This document shows positions 6,100 through 10,236 of a stretch of DNA of 10,236 nt, in pieces. The stretch comes from Paracoccaceae bacterium. GTDB lineage: Bacteria > Pseudomonadota > Alphaproteobacteria > Rhodobacterales > Rhodobacteraceae. Location of the stretch: positions 1 to 10,236 of the forward strand of contig WFTU01000202.1 of the NCBI GenBank assembly GCA_015485375.1, in the 5' to 3' direction. The number at the start of each line of letters is the position of its first letter. The first letter of the stretch is position 1. Below the pieces are notes generated by a model. The model was given only the letters and a program-made list of their open reading frames with translations. It was not told the DNA's origin and did no database searches. Made by a program: the position numbers and the translations under genes.

Positions 6100-6128
6100 A
6101 AACTATGTATGGCGCGGCGGGGCGTCAA
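6100..6128 (-). promoter_or_regulatory. Possible trxA promoter at the addA stop codon
   Basis: The minus strand has TTGACG (6123-6128), a five-of-six match to the -35 consensus that contains the addA stop codon TGA (6125-6127), then a 17-base spacer and a weak -10, TAGTTT (6100-6105). Transcription would start near 6093, leaving a leader of about 25-30 bases before the trxA ATG. The -10 match is poor, so this is tentative. Confidence 0.35.
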
Positions 6129-9100
6129 GAAGCGGGCGGCCGTGACAGGGCCGCTTTTGCCACATTCGGCGGGATTTCCATAAATTTAGCGTTAAATGTC
6201 CAGATTATCGCGGTTCTGACGGGGCGGTCGGGGTAGATTTGCGTCAGAGCGTCGGCGTAGGCGCCCATCTGTCGCAGGATACCTTCGGGTATCCGGTCCG
6301 GTGAGTCCGGCACCTCGCGGTTGGATTTGAAGTCGATGGCGAGGATCTCCTCGCCGACCAGCAGGCGGTCAATCCTGCCGAGGATGCGTTGCCCGTTCAG
6401 TGCATCGAGCGGAGCGGTCACGGGAACCTCCACCAGCGCGTCAGGGGCGAAAAAGCGGCGCAGTTCTGGGGCGGTGAGGACAGCACGGGCCTCGGGCAGC
6501 AGGTCTTCGGCATCCAGTTGGGCGGCCTTGGCGGGCCAGTCGCTTTCCGGCAGGGCGGGCAGGGTTTCGAGCAGGGTATGGATCAGGCTGCCGCGCGCCA
6601 TTGCGGCGGCGTCGGGCGGCCCTCCGGCCAGTGTATGCGCTCCGCCGAGGTCTGAAGGGGACAGGCGTTGCGGCACGCGCTCCGGTGTTGGCAGCGGCTG
6701 GCGCAGCGCCGCAGGGAGCGCGGGCGGTTCGGCGGTTTTATCCGGAGTCTCCTGCGTGCCGTATTGCCAGTTTTCGGCCAGCACCAGCGCCTCCCCTTCC
6801 AGCCCTTCGGGGGCGGGTTCGGGGGTGGCGCCGCAGGCCTTCATGGCGCGGGCAACACGTTGATACCAGCCCTCGCCGCTGGCATCAGGTGTGCCCGCGC
6901 CGCAGACGATCAGCCAGTTTTCGGCGCGAGTCAGTGCCACATAGAGCAGACGGCGGTTTTCTTCCTCCACCAGTTGGCGGCGGTGGTTTTCCAGATCTTT
7001 CTGGATGGCGGACATCTCCGCCGCGGCGGATTTCCACAGGGCGGTGTCGTCCACGGCCTGCACCGGCGGGGCCTTTTTCGACGGGTCGATTTTGCGGGTG
7101 TCGGGCAGGATGACCACCGGCGCTTCCAGCCCTTTGGCGCCGTGTACGGTCATCACCCGCACGCGGCCCCCGGCGGCGTCCATCTGGCGTTTCACCTGCA
7201 CGTCGTCGGCGGTGATCCAGTCGAGAAAACCGGAAAGCGAGGGGGCCTCTACCGATTCATAATGCAGGGACTGGTTCAGCAGTTCGTCGATGCCGTCGGC
7301 GGCTTCCGGCCCCAATCGCGCGACGAGTTTGCGCCGGCCGTCCTGCACCACGAGGATATGCTCCAGCAGGTCGAACGGGCGCTGGAAGTCCACACGCGCG
7401 CGCAGGGCCTCGATCGCGGCAACCACCTCCGGCCATTTGTCCGCCTGCATGCGCAGCGCCTGCCAGAGCGTGCCTTTGCGGTTGTGGGCAAGGTGGAACA
7501 GGTCGCGTTCCGACAGGCCGAACAGTGGCGAGCGCAGGATGGCGGCCAGCGACAGGTCGTCCTCCGGCGTTACCAGAAACCGCAGCAGGGCGAGGAGGTC
7601 GCGCACGGCGAGTTCCTCGATGATTTTCAGGCGGTCGGCGCCGGCCACATCCACGCCCTCGGCCTTCAGCGCCTTGATGATGGCGTGGAACAGCGCGGTG
7701 CGGCTTTGCACCAGTATCAGGATATCACCGGCGGTAACGGGGCGCGGGCCGTCGCGATGCGGCAGGATGGTGCCGGAGCGGATCATCCCCCCGACCCGCG
7801 CGGCGATGGCGCGGGCCAGTTGTATATGCGGGTCGTCGGGAACCTCGGAATCAACGGGCAGATACCACGGCTTTCCCTCGGGCTTTTCCGGTTTTTCGAT
7901 GAAGGGCCAGAGCTCCACCCGTCCGGCCATATCCCAGACCGCGTGGTGTTCGATATCGCCACTCAGCCCCTCGCGCGCGTCGCCGGTGAATACCTGATCG
8001 ACCAGCCGCAGGATCGGGGCGGCGGTGCGGAAGGAATAGAGCAGTCCGGTTTCCTGCAGGGACTCCCCGATCTGCAACAGGCGGGTGGAAAACGTGCCGC
8101 GCATGGCGCCGAAGGCGGACGGGTCCGCACCCTGAAAGGAATAGATCGACTGTTTTTCATCCCCGACGACGAAAACCGTGCGCGGGGTGGCGCGGTCTTC
8201 GGTGGCGGTGGTGAATTCCTCGGCCAGTTTGCGCACGATGTCCCATTGCGCGGGCGAGGTGTCCTGCGCCTCGTCCACCAGAATATGATCGATGCCGCCG
8301 TCGAGACGATATAGCACCCATGCCGCCATTTCGGCGCGGGTCAGCAGGGCGCGGGTGCGTTCGATCAGGTCATCGAAATCCAGCCGCCCGAGCGCCGCCT
8401 TGCGCGCATCATAGAGCCGCAGGAAAACCGCGCCGAACCCGTGCAGGGCCTCGGCCCGTTGCAGCGCATGCTGTGCAAGGCGCTGTTCGCGGGCCCGGAC
8501 CATGCGTTCCTTGAGGGTCTCCATCATGTCCGGCACCCAGGGGTGGGATTTCGCGACCTTGACCACGGGGAAGCCTTTGGGTTTGCGCGCCTCGCCGCCC
8601 TTGGTCAGATAGAGCGCCTCGTAAAGGGCGAGCGCCGCGGACGCGGTCAGGGTTTTGCGACGGGCCAGCGCTGCAGAGAGTTCCTTGTCCTGCTTGCCGC
8701 CCTCTGCCATGGCCTCTGCCAGTTCGTCGATCTGCGCATCGGAATATCCCTGCATGACCGTGGCGAGGATGTCTTCGTCGGTCAGGCCGACGTCTGTTCC
8801 CAGAAGATGTGCGGTGGCTTCGGCGTCGAAGGAATGCAGGAAGGGGGCCCTGAATTTCAGGATACCGTTCAGCAGCGGCGCGAGGTCATCGTCGGTCAGA
8901 TGGCGCGCCATGGCATCGAAAACGGCGCCTTCGGTTTCGGCAATTTCCTCGACGATCTCGGCCTGCATCTGGCGGGCCTGCCGGTCGTCCACCTCCTGAA
9001 ATTGCGGCGAGACTCCGGCCTCCAGCGGGAAGCGGCGCAGGATGTTGCCGCAAAAGGAGTGGATCGTCTGGATTTTCAGCCCGCCGGGGGTTTCCAGCGC

Positions 9101-9430
9101 GCGGGCGAACAGGGTGCGGGCGCGGCGGAGTTTGTCCGCATCCAGATCGCCCTCGCCGAGCTGTTCGAGCTTCTCGCACAGGTCCGCATCCGGCTTCATC
9201 GCCCATTCGCCGAGCTGTTCGAACAGGCGGTTCTGCATCTCGGCAGCGGCGGCCTTGGTGTAGGTCAGGCAGAGGATTTTTTGCGGCGGACATCCGGCCA
9301 GCAGCAGGCGCGCCACACGGTTGGTCAGCACGCGGGTCTTGCCGGACCCCGCGTTGGCCGAAACCCATGTGGAGCGTTCGGGGTGGGCGGCGGCAAGCTG
9401 CGCCGCGGAGGCCTGGTCGAGCGCGCTCAT
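6125..9430 (-). CDS. addA: AddA, helicase-nuclease subunit of the AddAB recombination complex
   Basis: An 1101-residue UvrD/Rep-type (superfamily 1) helicase with a C-terminal RecB-like nuclease. Helicase motifs: Walker A AGSGKT at 27-32, DEAQD at 386-390, GDEKQSIYSFQG from 423, VMTVHGAKGLE at 759-769, and YVALTRAE at 830-837. Nuclease motifs: GRIDRLL with Asp1021, AIDFKSNR with Asp1033 and Lys1035, and RQMGAY with Gln1054; an upstream GSLIHTLLE supplies the usual His. With AddB it unwinds and trims double-strand DNA ends to make single-stranded tails for RecA. The frame is open back to 9469, but I chose ATG 9430: it overlaps the addB stop as ATGA, and the family begins close to the Walker A motif. 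The length is in the range of alphaproteobacterial AddA, and all motifs are intact. Translation is probably coupled to addB. Confidence 0.96.
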   Translation of the reverse strand: MSALDQASAAQLAAAHPERSTWVSANAGSGKTRVLTNRVARLLLAGCPPQKILCLTYTKAAAAEMQNRLFEQLGEWAMKPDADLCEKLEQLGEGDLDADKLRRARTLFARALETPGGLKIQTIHSFCGNILRRFPLEAGVSPQFQEVDDRQARQMQAEIVEEIAETEGAVFDAMARHLTDDDLAPLLNGILKFRAPFLHSFDAEATAHLLGTDVGLTDEDILATVMQGYSDAQIDELAEAMAEGGKQDKELSAALARRKTLTASAALALYEALYLTKGGEARKPKGFPVVKVAKSHPWVPDMMETLKERMVRAREQRLAQHALQRAEALHGFGAVFLRLYDARKAALGRLDFDDLIERTRALLTRAEMAAWVLYRLDGGIDHILVDEAQDTSPAQWDIVRKLAEEFTTATEDRATPRTVFVVGDEKQSIYSFQGADPSAFGAMRGTFSTRLLQIGESLQETGLLYSFRTAAPILRLVDQVFTGDAREGLSGDIEHHAVWDMAGRVELWPFIEKPEKPEGKPWYLPVDSEVPDDPHIQLARAIAARVGGMIRSGTILPHRDGPRPVTAGDILILVQSRTALFHAIIKALKAEGVDVAGADRLKIIEELAVRDLLALLRFLVTPEDDLSLAAILRSPLFGLSERDLFHLAHNRKGTLWQALRMQADKWPEVVAAIEALRARVDFQRPFDLLEHILVVQDGRRKLVARLGPEAADGIDELLNQSLHYESVEAPSLSGFLDWITADDVQVKRQMDAAGGRVRVMTVHGAKGLEAPVVILPDTRKIDPSKKAPPVQAVDDTALWKSAAAEMSAIQKDLENHRRQLVEEENRRLLYVALTRAENWLIVCGAGTPDASGEGWYQRVARAMKACGATPEPAPEGLEGEALVLAENWQYGTQETPDKTAEPPALPAALRQPLPTPERVPQRLSPSDLGGAHTLAGGPPDAAAMARGSLIHTLLETLPALPESDWPAKAAQLDAEDLLPEARAVLTAPELRRFFAPDALVEVPVTAPLDALNGQRILGRIDRLLVGEEILAIDFKSNREVPDSPDRIPEGILRQMGAYADALTQIYPDRPVRTAIIWTFNAKFMEIPPNVAKAALSRPPAS

Positions 9431-10236
9431 GTCAGGTCCCCGGTCTCGAATTCGTCGCCGTCCTGCCATTCGCCATAGCGCGAGAGGTGGTCGAAATCGC
9501 TGTCATAGCTCAGGCGCTCGGGGCGCGGGCGGGCGGTGTATCCCTGCGTCGGGTCGGCGTATTTCGACATCAGCTCTTGCAATCTGTCCCAGAACCCCTC
9601 GATTTCCGCGCTGTCGAATTCGAGGTCGAGGGCCTGCTGGCCGTTCAGCCCGATCAGTTCCAGTTGCCCGACCCGCGATTTCGCGATGCCCTCAAAGCCG
9701 CCGGCCTGCGCGATTGCCCCTTCCAGCGGCAGTTGCACGGCGAAGGCCCTGACCTGTTTCTTGCTGTCGAGACTGCCGGATTTGTAGTCGTAGATCGCAA
9801 GGCAGCCGTTCTGCAGGGCGTCGATCCGGTCGGCTTTGGCGGTGAGGGTAAAGGGCGGCGCGGGCATCTTGCGTTCGCCGGTGACCTCCAGCTTCAGGGG
9901 GCGGGCCTGTTGCCGGCGCAGGTGTTCCTGATCGATGAACCACGGGGCGATCCGGTGCAGGCGGGCCAGCCACAGGCGGCGGGAGGCGGGCCACGGGACC
10001 TCCTGTTCCAGCACGCGGCGGGCGACGTCGCGGAAGATTTCCTCGGCGTTATCAGGCAGGGAGTCGAAAGTTTCGGCGATAAAAACCTCAAGAACCCTGT
10101 GCAGGACGGTGCCGCGTTCCAGGGCGTCGGCCTCGCGGCCAAGGGGTTTGAGGGCGCGCAGGCGCAGGATTTTATCGGCATAGATGGCGTAGGGGTCGCG
10201 GATCAGCGCCTCGATCCGCGTGACCGAGAGCCTGTC
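9427..10236 (-). CDS. addB: AddB, C-terminal 269 residues (5' end outside window)
   Basis: The minus-strand frame is open from the right edge to TGA at 9427-9429. The fragment carries the RecB-like nuclease domain of AddB: SVTRIEALIRDPYAIYA at its start, ERGTVLHRVLE with a conserved His (fragment residue 46), ADRID with Asp139, and IYDYKSG with Asp150 and Lys152, followed by a VQLPLEGAI helix. These match the nuclease seen in AddA, as expected for the two-nuclease AddAB enzyme where each subunit cuts one strand. Only one Cys (in the NGCLAIYDYK stretch) is visible in the whole fragment. The cysteine cluster that binds the 4Fe-4S group in Bacillus AddB is therefore absent from this part, and I believe this is normal for the alphaproteobacterial type. 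The stop codon overlaps the addA start by four bases. Confidence 0.93.
   Translation of the reverse strand, partial: DRLSVTRIEALIRDPYAIYADKILRLRALKPLGREADALERGTVLHRVLEVFIAETFDSLPDNAEEIFRDVARRVLEQEVPWPASRRLWLARLHRIAPWFIDQEHLRRQQARPLKLEVTGERKMPAPPFTLTAKADRIDALQNGCLAIYDYKSGSLDSKKQVRAFAVQLPLEGAIAQAGGFEGIAKSRVGQLELIGLNGQQALDLEFDSAEIEGFWDRLQELMSKYADPTQGYTARPRPERLSYDSDFDHLSRYGEWQDGDEFETGDLT

Noticed and set aside
6668..8314. 548-codon plus-strand open frame opposite addA
   Set aside because: It lies wholly antisense to an AddA with intact helicase motifs; its translation is compositionally odd (rich in Gly, Arg, His, Gln) with no recognisable domain, typical of GC-rich shadow frames.
8441..9478. 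345-codon plus-strand open frame opposite the start of addA
   Set aside because: It is antisense to the AddA N-terminus, including the Walker A region, and shows no domain or ribosome binding site that would support it.
1..10236. Novel defence, mobile or biosynthetic system
   Set aside because: All genes fall in housekeeping or envelope families in a conserved-looking layout; no integrase, transposase, direct repeats, compositional break or clustered accessory genes were seen.

Overview
The window looks like ordinary housekeeping chromosome from an alphaproteobacterium, most likely of the order Rhodobacterales. This rests on the protein types: an alphaproteobacterial AddB-AddA pair followed directly by thioredoxin, an FxsA / Tim44-like / Smr neighbourhood, a secreted protein that resembles DUF2125, and an SH3-domain exported protein divergent from a 2-hydroxyacid dehydrogenase. 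Coding density is high and the DNA is GC-rich. I see no tRNA, rRNA, insertion sequence, CRISPR array or prophage, and no stretch over 130 bases without a gene.

Left part (1-2443): the start of a truncated fxsA on the minus strand diverges from a tight plus-strand set of three genes. These are a membrane-anchored Tim44-like protein, a stand-alone Smr-domain protein (8-base gap) and an endonuclease/exonuclease/phosphatase-fold protein (16-base gap). The short gaps suggest one transcript. A bidirectional hairpin terminator (2449-2478) closes it.

Middle part (2498-5684): two minus-strand genes encode envelope proteins, a 486-residue exported DUF2125-like protein and a 171-residue exported protein with two SH3-like repeats. 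The SH3 gene shares a short AT-rich intergenic region with a divergent plus-strand NADP-type 2-hydroxyacid dehydrogenase. A second bidirectional hairpin (5699-5727) separates the dehydrogenase from trxA, which converges on it.

Right part (5746-10236): trxA, addA and the 3' end of addB lie on the minus strand in the order addB-addA-trxA. addB and addA overlap by the four bases ATGA. Together they encode the helicase-nuclease that processes double-strand DNA ends for recombination. trxA encodes a cytosolic disulfide reductase and probably also has its own promoter at the addA stop codon.

No new multi-gene system was found. The points most worth a second look are the 2-hydroxyacid dehydrogenase, which has Gly where the family normally has its catalytic Glu, the two similar terminators whose stems pair better in minus-strand RNA, and the apparent absence of mltA between the Tim44-like and Smr genes.
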